Shown here one piece after another: positions 35,710-43,055 of a stretch of DNA of 64,000 bases (positions are counted from its first letter, which is position 1; each line of letters begins with the position of its first letter). Origin of the DNA: Porphyromonadaceae bacterium UBA7332 (GTDB lineage Bacteria > Bacteroidota > Bacteroidia > Bacteroidales > UBA7332); NCBI GenBank assembly GCA_002471225.1, contig DKPO01000012.1, positions 9,112-73,111 of the forward strand, read 5' to 3'. A program made the translations under genes and the position numbers. The notes beneath the pieces are model-generated. The model was not told where the DNA came from and did no database searches. It saw only the letters and a list, made by a program, of their open reading frames with translations.

Positions 35710-36312
35710 ATGAAACTATTTGATCAATTAGATAAAACTAAAATGACGGATGGATTGATTCCGGCAATCATACAAGATGATGCGACCTTACAGGTTCTGA
35801 TGTTGGGTTATATGAACCGGGAAGCCTACGAAAAAACGGTGGAAGAACGCAAAGTTACTTTTTACAGCCGTACAAAAGGACGTTTATGGACCAAAGGCGA
35901 AACAAGCGGAAATTTTCTTCTAGTGGAAAGTATTGAAGTGGATTGCGATAACGATGCACTGCTTATTCGTGTAAAACCAATAGGAAATACTTGCCATACA
36001 GGGAGTAAAAGTTGCTTTAATACGCGTGAGACAGAAGGTTTTATCGGCTACCTCGAAGCTGTTATCAGAGAGCGCTACGAGCAAATGCCTGAAGGCTCTT
36101 ATACGACTCACTTGTTCGAAAAAGGATGTAATAAAATTGCACAGAAAGTCGGTGAAGAGGCCGTTGAAACCGTTATCGAAGCAATTGCAGGAAATGACGA
36201 GGCTTTGATTTATGAAGCATCGGATCTGATGTATCACCTGATTGTTCTGCTTGTCTCAAAAGGCTATAGTTTAAAAGAAATTGAAGAAGAACTTGCGAAA
36301 AGACATAAATAA
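35710..36312 (+). CDS. hisI: Bifunctional phosphoribosyl-AMP cyclohydrolase / phosphoribosyl-ATP pyrophosphatase
   Basis: 200 aa HisIE fusion. Cyclohydrolase part: MLGYMNREAYEKT, YSRTKGRLWTKGETSGN, DCDNDALLI and NTCHTGSKSCF (zinc Cys/Asp). Pyrophosphatase part from about 115: KVGEEAVETVIEA and SDLMYHLIVLLV. Catalyses steps 2 and 3. Last gene of the complete his operon. Confidence 0.97.
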   Translation: MKLFDQLDKTKMTDGLIPAIIQDDATLQVLMLGYMNREAYEKTVEERKVTFYSRTKGRLWTKGETSGNFLLVESIEVDCDNDALLIRVKPIGNTCHTGSKSCFNTRETEGFIGYLEAVIRERYEQMPEGSYTTHLFEKGCNKIAQKVGEEAVETVIEAIAGNDEALIYEASDLMYHLIVLLVSKGYSLKEIEEELAKRHK

Positions 36313-36378
36313 TTAACCCGATAATTCATTTACTATTTATCTTTGTATATCTAATTGAATAATGAATAGTATAAATAT

Positions 36379-37365
36379 ATGAACGGAGATCTAATAAAGC
36401 TAAAAGTACAGAAGCGCATCGTTACGTTTTCTGTAATCCTACTTATCGGAAAGTTTTTTGCCTTTTTCATTACAAATTCTGTCGGAATTCTAACGGATGC
36501 AATGGAAAGCATCGTCAATGTTGCAGCGGGGTTTATTAGTCTCTATAGTTTGCATATCGCAAGTAAACCTAAAGATAAGGGTCATCCGTTCGGTCATGGT
36601 AAAATTGAATTAATTTCAGCATCTCTTGAGGGATTACTGATCATTATTGCCGGTGGCCTGATTATATTTGAAGGGATAAAAAGATTATTTGAACCTGCTG
36701 TTATCGATAAACTGGATATCGGTATTTATATTGTTGCAGGTGCAGGACTTATTAACTATCTGTTAGGCTGGTATAGTATCCGTATTGGTAAAAAATATCA
36801 TTCCATTGCTCTGATAGCCGGTGGTAAACATTTGCAATCCGATACTTATTCGACAATAGGTCTGGTTATTGGTTTGATTTTGCTATACTACACTAAAATT
36901 GCATGGATAGATAGTGCTTTGGCATTAATATTCGGATCAATAATAGTCGGAACGGGTATTGGTATTTTGCGCAAAACGACCGAAAACCTGATGGATAAGG
37001 CTGATCCTGAAATCCTGTGCTCTATTCATGATACGATTATCAAAAACAGAGAAGAGTCCTGGGTAGATGTACATAATATGAAAGTACTGAAATATGGCAG
37101 TAATTATTTCATGGATTGCGACCTTACGCTTCCTTGGTATTATACAGTACAGGAAGGGCACGACTGTTGCGTAGATTTTGCAAACCTGATTAAGGGTAAA
37201 TACCCCGACAGAATCAGATTATCGGTGCATACGGATCCATGTATTCCTATTAAAGATTGCGCTTTCTGCCCGATGAAAAATTGTATCCATAGGGTGGATG
37301 ATTACAATAAGGATAATCTCCTTACTTTAGATAAGATGACTCAGGATGATGATTCTTTAATATAA
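36379..37365 (+). CDS. Cation diffusion facilitator (CDF) metal exporter
   Basis: 328 aa; six-helix CDF with TM2 motif TDAMESIVN, the conserved HPFGHGKIE loop and TM5 HLQSD (His/Asp metal site), then a cytoplasmic dimerisation domain. The C-terminus adds a Cys-rich tail (CIPIKDCAFCPMKNCIHR, about 288-305) that could bind metal. It exports Zn, Fe or Mn in exchange for protons; the metal is not determined by sequence. The promoter TATCTTTG (36338-36345) in the 66-bp gap makes it independent of, or additional to, the his operon. Confidence 0.88.
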   Translation: MNGDLIKLKVQKRIVTFSVILLIGKFFAFFITNSVGILTDAMESIVNVAAGFISLYSLHIASKPKDKGHPFGHGKIELISASLEGLLIIIAGGLIIFEGIKRLFEPAVIDKLDIGIYIVAGAGLINYLLGWYSIRIGKKYHSIALIAGGKHLQSDTYSTIGLVIGLILLYYTKIAWIDSALALIFGSIIVGTGIGILRKTTENLMDKADPEILCSIHDTIIKNREESWVDVHNMKVLKYGSNYFMDCDLTLPWYYTVQEGHDCCVDFANLIKGKYPDRIRLSVHTDPCIPIKDCAFCPMKNCIHRVDDYNKDNLLTLDKMTQDDDSLI

Positions 37366-37413
37366 CATGATAACTTGTTTCACGAAGTTTAAGACTAACT
37401 ACTAAACGATTTC

Positions 37414-37476
37414 AAAACAAACGCATTTCGCTATTCTTATATACATTCGTATAGATAGCGGGATGTGTTTGTTTCA
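37414..37476 (+). terminator. Terminator-type hairpin after the CDF gene
   Basis: AAACAAACGCAT...CGCTAT pairs with ATAGCG...GATGTGTTTGTTT across 37415-37474 with G-T wobbles. Confidence 0.6.
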
Positions 37477-37510
37477 TTAGGTAAATACATAGCCTTTTTT
37501 CAGTAATCAG

Positions 37511-37668
37511 AAAAAGATCAAGTCAATTGCTGCATAATTACGGTCAATCTCTCAAAAGATTGACTATATCTTTAAAAAGATACGGTACATCGTCAAAAAG
37601 ATCCAGTATATCTTTTAAAATAAACGGTGTATCTTTTCTAAGAAAGACATGATCTTTCAAAATATCTT
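37511..37668. repeat. AT-rich array of AAGAT/ATCTT words
   Basis: Nine AAAGAT or ATCTTT words in both orientations within about 155 bp (for example near 37512, 37554, 37566, 37576, 37595, 37608, 37630, 37651 and 37663), several arranged as small palindromes (TATCTTTAAAAAGATA). No coding potential. Lies just beyond the terminator of sRNA copy 1. Confidence 0.45.
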
Positions 37669-37734
37669 GATCGAATATTGATTTCTAATAAGAATAGTTA
37701 TGATGAGGTATTAAGGATAAGTTTGCGTATATAC

Positions 37735-37889
37735 AAAAAAAATTCAGTGAAGGTAGTTATTTCAGCGTAATCACTACGACAAAATAAGCCTTCACTGCTC
37801 TCACTTACATCTATCAAAAACTTTTATATTATTCAGGAAAAATTTATCAGTATTAGAATGAGAACTGAGGATCTGTTTCTTTATTCTCA
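37735..37889 (-). ncRNA. Small RNA, family copy 1
   Basis: About 155 nt from a consensus promoter to a T8 tract. The 5' part can form TGAGAA/TTCTCA. The shared middle block TTTTTGATAGATGTAAGTG follows, then a terminator hairpin: outer CAGTGAAGG/CCTTCACTG (37745-37753 with 37789-37797), inner TTATTT/AAATAA, apical CGTA-GTGAT-TACG. There is no usable reading frame (the only ATGs are followed directly by stops). Function unknown. Confidence 0.75.
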
Positions 37890-37894
37890 CATTG

Positions 37895-37951
37895 CAAAGA
37901 TAGAGCAGATCCATCGTTTGTGCAAATTTATTAGTAAAAATAAGGTATGCA
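37895..37951 (-). promoter_or_regulatory. Promoter and proximal GGTATGCA site of sRNA copy 1
   Basis: Minus strand: TTTG (37926-37923), 20 bp, TATCTTTG (37902-37895). GGTATGCA (plus-strand reading) at 37944-37951 begins 49 bp from the first base of the -7 box complement (37895). Confidence 0.75.
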
Positions 37952-38021
37952 AAGCATTATCTACCTAATAATATTTACTACTAATAATCAATAAGTTACT
38001 TACAATAATAGATATAAAAAA

Positions 38022-38033
38022 GGTATGCATACC
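38022..38033. promoter_or_regulatory. GGTATGCATACC palindrome (distal site, sRNA copy 1)
   Basis: Perfect 12-bp palindrome exactly 78 bp beyond the proximal site at 37944. Confidence 0.65.
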
Positions 38034-38087
38034 AGGAAAAGAGACTGAAAAGAGCTGTATCCGTAAATAAATATGAGAGAAAAGGGC

Positions 38088-38265
38088 AAAAAAATGCAGC
38101 GATAAAATTATATCAGCGTATCACTACGACAATATACTTTCTCGCTGCCTCACTTACATCTATCAAAAAAAATATTTTGTAAAACTATAATTTGAAATAT
38201 TATAAGATTATTTTCTATCAAGAATTATATGCGAATATAGAGAATAATCTTTTTTTCATCTGACA
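38088..38265 (-). ncRNA. Small RNA, family copy 3 (divergent)
   Basis: Shares the TTTTTGATAGATGTAAGTGAG block and terminator hairpin, but the outer stem is GCAGCGA/TCGCTGC (38096-38102 with 38142-38148) instead of CAGTGAAGG/CCTTCACTG, a compensated change. The apical stem is CGTA-GTGA-TACG (GNRA tetraloop), T7 at 38094-38088. The probable -7 box is TATCTTTC (38276-38269); the 5' part is unlike the other copies, there is no GGTATGC at the expected place, and no clear -33 box. The 5' end is approximate. Confidence 0.6.
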
Positions 38266-38478
38266 CTTGAAAGATAAAAAATTAAGAACTTAACTATATT
38301 TAATGAATTATTATATTCAAGATAATTCTAATAATAAGAGAAGAAAACATGAATACGCATATATTAAATTAACATATACCCGATTAGAATAGTTTATAAA
38401 GATCTATTTATATGATGTTTTATAATTTCAATTAAGAGATTGTTTCTGGAAGGTAAATAATATCGTAAGGTATTATAT

Positions 38479-38629
38479 AAAAAAATCAGTGAAGGTAGTT
38501 ATTCCAGCGTAATCACTACGACAAAATAAGCCTTCACTGCTCTCACTTACATCTATCAAAAACTTTATATTATTCAGGAAAAATTTATCAGTATTAGAAT
38601 GAGAATCAAGTTCTGTTTCCTTATTCTCA
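38479..38629 (-). ncRNA. Small RNA, family copy 2
   Basis: About 150 nt, nearly identical to copy 1 along its length. Terminator hairpin CAGTGAAGG (38487-38495) / CCTTCACTG (38531-38539) with the same apical CAGCGTAATCACTACGAC (38505-38522, plus-strand reading), then T7 (38485-38479). 5' stem ATTCTCA/TGAGAAT retained although the loop between has changed. Non-coding. Confidence 0.75.
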
Positions 38630-38634
38630 CATTG

Positions 38635-38693
38635 CAAAGATAGGGGACTTTGTATAAGTAGACAAAAAAAAAGGGGAAATTACGGTATGCATA
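38635..38693 (-). promoter_or_regulatory. Promoter and proximal GGTATGCATA site of sRNA copy 2
   Basis: Minus strand: TTTG (38666-38663), 20 bp, TATCTTTG (38642-38635); GGTATGCATA at 38684-38693, again 49 bp from the -7 box. The surrounding bases differ from copy 1. Confidence 0.75.
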
Positions 38694-38761
38694 AAAGTAT
38701 ACACTATAAAGAATAACATATTATAAATAAGTGTTTTACAATTACAACACGATTATTTTTT

Positions 38762-38773
38762 GGTATGCATACC
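38762..38773. promoter_or_regulatory. GGTATGCATACC palindrome (distal site, sRNA copy 2)
   Basis: Perfect palindrome exactly 78 bp beyond the proximal site at 38684. Confidence 0.65.
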
Positions 38774-38827
38774 TATTTTTGAGGTATATTTTACCCTCGA
38801 AAACAAAGATTTCTGTCTTATTAGAGC

Positions 38828-38863
38828 AAAAAAAAGCATCCCCATAATGAGGATGCTTTTTCT
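38828..38863 (-). terminator. Intrinsic terminator of DUF3244-like gene
   Basis: AAAAGCATCC / GGATGCTTTT around CCATAATGA, T run on the minus strand, 14 bp after the stop codon. Confidence 0.85.
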
Positions 38864-38876
38864 GGTTAAAAACCAT

Positions 38877-39281
38877 TTATCTGTTATTTACGACAAAGTC
38901 ACCTTGAAGTACTGTATAACCATCAGTAACCGAAATTGTATGTTTACCATTTCTAAGATAGAAAGGAAGAAGCATTGTTTCATTATCTGAGATCTCAACT
39001 GTTTGATTAAAAATAATCGCTCCGTTTGCTCTGCGAATTTCAACATTCACACTATTTGTCGGAACGCTTTGCGCATTTAATACGATCGTACGACCTTCTA
39101 ATTTAAGTGCTACATTTAATTTACCTGGGATTAATGATTTTAGCCCCATATCAGGCATCTGCTCTCCTAAAATAATATCCTGGTTACCATTATACTCTCC
39201 ACCCTTTTTAGGTTCTGCCGCATACACCATAGAAGTAATAGACAAAATTGCAGTCAAAGACAATAGTTTCAATGTTTTCAT
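38877..39281 (-). CDS. Small secreted protein, DUF3244-like
   Basis: 134 aa with a signal peptide ending VYAAEP. The mature part is one Ig-like sandwich: ALKLEGRTIVLNAQSVPTNSVNVEIRRANGAIIFNQTVEI... LPFYLRNGKHTISVTDGYTVLQGDFVVNN, matching the DUF3244 pattern seen in many Bacteroidota (role unknown). The promoter TATATTTG (39341-39334) has the GGTATGCA site at the same 49-bp offset as two nearby sRNAs, so it probably belongs to their regulon. Single gene between a terminator and the TPR/HTH regulator. Confidence 0.75.
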   Translation of the reverse strand: MKTLKLLSLTAILSITSMVYAAEPKKGGEYNGNQDIILGEQMPDMGLKSLIPGKLNVALKLEGRTIVLNAQSVPTNSVNVEIRRANGAIIFNQTVEISDNETMLLPFYLRNGKHTISVTDGYTVLQGDFVVNNR

Positions 39282-39333
39282 AACGTATCAATATGTTAGT
39301 TAGTATATAATTGTAAGCGATTTTTATACTCTG

Positions 39334-39390
39334 CAAATATACTTATATCTCAACCCTAAATCTAAAATTGAGTCGGCAAAGTGGTATGCA
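39334..39390 (-). promoter_or_regulatory. Promoter and proximal GGTATGCA site of DUF3244-like gene
   Basis: Minus-strand -7 box TATATTTG (39341-39334); GGTATGCA at 39383-39390, 49 bp away as in both sRNA promoters, although the remaining sequence is unrelated. The -33 box is poor, which suits an activator-dependent promoter. Confidence 0.65.
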
Positions 39391-39448
39391 GGCATATTTA
39401 TCATTTCCTTTATTATGAGCATACTCAAGAGTAGCATGCAAAAAAAAT

Positions 39449-39458
39449 GGTATGCATA
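39449..39458. promoter_or_regulatory. Distal GGTATGCATA site
   Basis: 66 bp beyond the proximal site at 39383, one base outside the stop codon of the TPR/HTH regulator gene. Confidence 0.55.
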
Positions 39459-39459
39459 T

Positions 39460-41193
39460 TTATTCAATCGATTCTAAGAACGATTCCAACCGGATATTTT
39501 GGTTCGTCAAACCAGCTTTTTGCATAATGCGGTAGCGTTTTGATTTAATTGTATTCGGTGTTATATTTAAAAGCAATGCCAGATTCTCTGTTGTCAGATC
39601 GAATCGTAATAAACAACAGAAATTTACCTCATCAACACTTAATGAAGGTACCTTTTCTTTGAGTTTATCGGTAAATCCGGGTTGAAATTCATTCGTTATT
39701 CGTTTCAGGTTTTCCCAATCCTGCTCGGATAGAGACGGATCACCAAAAACATCTTTTATGGCCGTATCATATTTTTTCTTTTTAAGATCTTCCTTTACCG
39801 GTAAATTAGATATTAATTTAATTTTCTCATAAAGCATTGATTTCTGGAATAATGCATCTTTCATCATTGAGAATCGCTTACGCACATCTTTCAATTCTTT
39901 TTCATGAGCCTGAATAGCCAATTCCGCAGTTTGAGCTAAAAGTTCCTGTTCCCTTATCAGTAACTGCTGCTTTTCGGACTCCTGCTCTTTAAATGCCAGT
40001 TCTTGCTTTAGAAGCAGTTCATTGCGTGAACGTTTATGCTCTTTTGCCCTGAATAAAAAGAATATAATCAATAAGAGTAGTATAAGGGCAATTACAACAA
40101 TCACGACTTGCTGATACTTAATTTGTAATTGATTATTAGCATTCACTAATTGTTCCTGCGCATATTTTTGCTCTACTTCATAAAGGGTTTGCGCCTGATT
40201 CTTTTGCCTGATACTATCTGCAATTCCAATCTCTTGCTCCAAAAATGAAAGTGCATTATTATAATTTCCTAATTTACGTTCTATTTTATACCTATAATTC
40301 AAAACGGCCAATTTCTTCTGTGGAGTATTAATTATAGTTGATATCGAATCTAATAACAAGTTAGCATCATTAAAACGGCTCTGCCTTAGATACAACTCAG
40401 CTAAAGTAAGATAATGATAATGGCTATTCTGGGGAAAAGCTTTGATCGCTTTTCGGATTTCATTTTCAGCAGCATCATAGCTTCCAATATTTGTATAAAT
40501 TCCACTTAAATAAGTTGCTAAGGAGGCATGCAGGATTGGCTCATTAATTGATTGAGCCATAGAATCTGCTATTAATGCATACTCTAAAGCTTTAGGAAAA
40601 TCTTTTTCAAAAGAGCTACATTTTGCTAAATCTCTGTATGCGATTGCTTCACTTCTGTTATTTCTCGCTTTCTCGAAATTTGATGCAGCCTTTCGATAAA
40701 ACAACCGGGCCTGTTTCGGATCGTATTCCTTTAAGTATAAATCAGCAGCATAACTATAGGTATATCCTAGTAAATTAGTCAAACTTGTATCAGCTGCTTT
40801 TTCCAGCATTTCCAATACATATAAATAGGTTGCTAAAGCATCTTCGTTTTTGCCTGCTTTAGCATAGGCCCTTCCCAGGTAATGATTGATATAAGCATTA
40901 TCTCTTATATTTTCTTTTTCATTCATTCTTAAGAAACGGGCCGAACGTTCTAAAATAGTATCTGAAGGCATAGGTTTACCCAGGGAATCAGCCAAATGAG
41001 AATACAACAAAGACCATCTTATCAGATCTGGTCCGGATAACTCTGTATTGCCTAACGCTTTTAAACCATTATATGCACTATCACTATAAATTGGAGTCAG
41101 TGATTCTAATTGATCCATTGTTTTTTTATGATCAACCTTATTACATGCATTGAAAAGAACAAGTAGTACACAAAGCTTCAAAACTACTTTCAT
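39460..41193 (-). CDS. Membrane TPR / coiled-coil / HTH regulator
   Basis: 577 aa from the ATG at 41193; the longer frame (from 41241) would start upstream of the -7 box TATATTTG (41246-41239). Signal/lipobox-like N-terminus (MKVVLKLCVLLVLFNAC), TPR-type repeats (about 60-320), transmembrane helix (about 363-381), Glu/Gln-rich coiled coil (about 385-450), and a LuxR-type HTH at the end (TTENLALLLNITPNTIKSKRYRIMQKAGL). It has the same architecture as the protein at 2224-3987. It stands directly beside the GGTATGCA-controlled DUF3244-like gene and sRNAs and is the obvious candidate to bind those sites; this is inference from position. Confidence 0.8.
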   Translation of the reverse strand: MKVVLKLCVLLVLFNACNKVDHKKTMDQLESLTPIYSDSAYNGLKALGNTELSGPDLIRWSLLYSHLADSLGKPMPSDTILERSARFLRMNEKENIRDNAYINHYLGRAYAKAGKNEDALATYLYVLEMLEKAADTSLTNLLGYTYSYAADLYLKEYDPKQARLFYRKAASNFEKARNNRSEAIAYRDLAKCSSFEKDFPKALEYALIADSMAQSINEPILHASLATYLSGIYTNIGSYDAAENEIRKAIKAFPQNSHYHYLTLAELYLRQSRFNDANLLLDSISTIINTPQKKLAVLNYRYKIERKLGNYNNALSFLEQEIGIADSIRQKNQAQTLYEVEQKYAQEQLVNANNQLQIKYQQVVIVVIALILLLLIIFFLFRAKEHKRSRNELLLKQELAFKEQESEKQQLLIREQELLAQTAELAIQAHEKELKDVRKRFSMMKDALFQKSMLYEKIKLISNLPVKEDLKKKKYDTAIKDVFGDPSLSEQDWENLKRITNEFQPGFTDKLKEKVPSLSVDEVNFCCLLRFDLTTENLALLLNITPNTIKSKRYRIMQKAGLTNQNIRLESFLESIE

Positions 41194-41427
41194 TATATAG
41201 ATTCTTGTTTTAGAGAGTGAATAACGATAGAACAGGAGCAAATATACACAAAAGAAACAAATGAATTATTCTTTCACATTACTATTCATTTAAATAATAA
41301 TCTGGCCTTGAAACGATAAAGCATACAAAAGTTATTGAAAAGAATACAAATATCTACTCTTTACCTAAAATCACAAATAATCGCTCACAAATCCGTTTAA
41401 AATACAGAGTCATTGCACAAAATAATT

Positions 41428-41435
41428 TATTTTTG
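41428..41435 (+). promoter_or_regulatory. -7 box of gltX
   Basis: TATTTTTG, 29 bp before the ATG at 41464; it excludes the longer upstream start at 41413. Confidence 0.55.
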
Positions 41436-41463
41436 CAGGCAGAAAATTAAATCATTATTGATC

Positions 41464-42981
41464 ATGGCTGATAAAAAAGTAAGAGTGCGATTTGCACCAA
41501 GTCCTACGGGACCTTTACATATTGGCGGTGTACGTACCGCTCTGTATAATTATCTCTTCACAAAAAAATTAGGTGGGGATATGATATTACGCATTGAAGA
41601 CACTGACTCTCAAAGATATGTACCCGGAGCAGAAGCCTATATCATTGAAGCTCTGACATGGTTAGGAATTAAATTTGATGAAGGCGTAAACTTTGGTGGT
41701 AATTACGGACCTTACAGACAATCAGAAAGAAAAGAAATCTATAAGAAATATGTAGATTATCTGCTTTCAAATGACAAAGCATATATTGCTTTTGATACTC
41801 CTGCCGAACTGGACGCTAAACGTACTGAAATCCAGAATTTCCAGTATGATGCTTCTACAAGAGGAATGATGAGAAACTCATTAACTCTTAGCAAAGAAGA
41901 AACTGATAAGTTAATTACAGAAGGGAACCAATATGTAGTTCGCATCAAAATCGAACCAAACGAAGATGTTATCGTAAATGACCTTATCCGTGGTGAGGTA
42001 AAGATCAACTCATCTATTCTTGATGATAAAGTTCTGTACAAATCAGCCGATAACCTTCCTACTTATCACCTGGCAAACATCGTTGATGATCATTTAATGG
42101 AAGTAACACATGTTATCAGAGGTGAAGAATGGTTACCATCTGCTCCTCTTCATGTATTATTATATCGTGCATTTGGCTGGGAAGATACCATGCCAAGATT
42201 TGCACATTTACCTCTATTGCTTAAACCTGACGGAAACGGTAAATTAAGCAAACGTGACGGGGATCGCTTAGGCTTCCCTGTATTCCCGCTGGAATGGAAA
42301 GATCCTAAAACAGGAGATATTTCATCGGGCTACCGTGAATCCGGATACCTTCCTGAAGCTGTCATTAATTTCCTTTCTCTACTTGGATGGAACCCGGGAA
42401 CAGAACAAGAGATTTTCAGCATGGATGAATTGATTCAAGCATTCTCTTTGGATCGCTGTAGCAAAAGCGGAGCTAAATTTGATTATGAAAAAGGAAAATG
42501 GTTCAACCACAAATATCTTCAAATGAAATCAAATGAAGAGCTTGCTGAAATGTTCCAACCCATCCTGAAAGAAAAAGGCATTGAGCAACCAGACAGTACT
42601 GTTGCGCAAATTATCGGCTTAGTAAAAGAGCGTGTAAACTTTGTCAAAGAACTTTGGGACCAATCTTCTTTCTTCTTTGTTGCTCCGACTTCCTATGACG
42701 AAAAAACAATCAAGAAACGTTGGAAAGAAGAAACTCCTGCTCAAATGCTGGAACTTGTTGAACTATTAAAGCCTATTGAAGACTTCTCACCTGCACATAC
42801 AGAAGAAGTTGTAAAAACATGGATATCTGAAAAAGGATATAATATGGGAGGTATTATGAATGCATTCCGTTTATCGATCGTAGGTGAACCAAAAGGTCCG
42901 CATATGTATGATATTATATCAATTCTTGGAAAAGAAGAAACAATCCGTAGAATTGAAAATGCGGTTAATACAATAAAATAA
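41464..42981 (+). CDS. gltX: Glutamyl-tRNA synthetase
   Basis: 505 aa from the ATG at 41464 (MADKKVRVRFAPSPTGPLHIGG), chosen because of the promoter position. Class I signature HIGG (19-22, variant of HIGH) and KLSKR (about 260-264, variant of KMSKS); the C-terminal anticodon-binding domain follows. Charges tRNA-Glu. It is also the classical target of HipA kinases, of which a dead copy is at 25617-25838. Confidence 0.97.
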   Translation: MADKKVRVRFAPSPTGPLHIGGVRTALYNYLFTKKLGGDMILRIEDTDSQRYVPGAEAYIIEALTWLGIKFDEGVNFGGNYGPYRQSERKEIYKKYVDYLLSNDKAYIAFDTPAELDAKRTEIQNFQYDASTRGMMRNSLTLSKEETDKLITEGNQYVVRIKIEPNEDVIVNDLIRGEVKINSSILDDKVLYKSADNLPTYHLANIVDDHLMEVTHVIRGEEWLPSAPLHVLLYRAFGWEDTMPRFAHLPLLLKPDGNGKLSKRDGDRLGFPVFPLEWKDPKTGDISSGYRESGYLPEAVINFLSLLGWNPGTEQEIFSMDELIQAFSLDRCSKSGAKFDYEKGKWFNHKYLQMKSNEELAEMFQPILKEKGIEQPDSTVAQIIGLVKERVNFVKELWDQSSFFFVAPTSYDEKTIKKRWKEETPAQMLELVELLKPIEDFSPAHTEEVVKTWISEKGYNMGGIMNAFRLSIVGEPKGPHMYDIISILGKEETIRRIENAVNTIK

Positions 42982-43000
42982 CAGGATTAAAAGGATCATT

Positions 43001-43040
43001 AATAAGAGATTGAGTTTAAACTCAATCTCTTATTCTTATT
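43001..43040 (+). terminator. Intrinsic terminator of gltX
   Basis: AATAAGAGATTGAG (43001-43014) pairs exactly with CTCAATCTCTTATT (43021-43034), T-rich 3' side. Confidence 0.75.
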
Positions 43041-43055
43041 TAGAAAGTTTTCCCC

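Noticed and set aside
37745..37797. Inverted repeats of an insertion sequence
   Set aside because: The arms flank only about 35 bp, are followed by a U run on the minus strand and covary between copies, which fits an RNA hairpin better.
38760..38990. 76-codon plus-strand frame
   Set aside because: It crosses the terminator and the 3' end of the DUF3244-like gene on the opposite strand and has no protein character.
43001..43040. Attenuator between gltX and the barrel protein
   Set aside because: A simple terminator after gltX explains it; no leader peptide or alternative pairing is seen.
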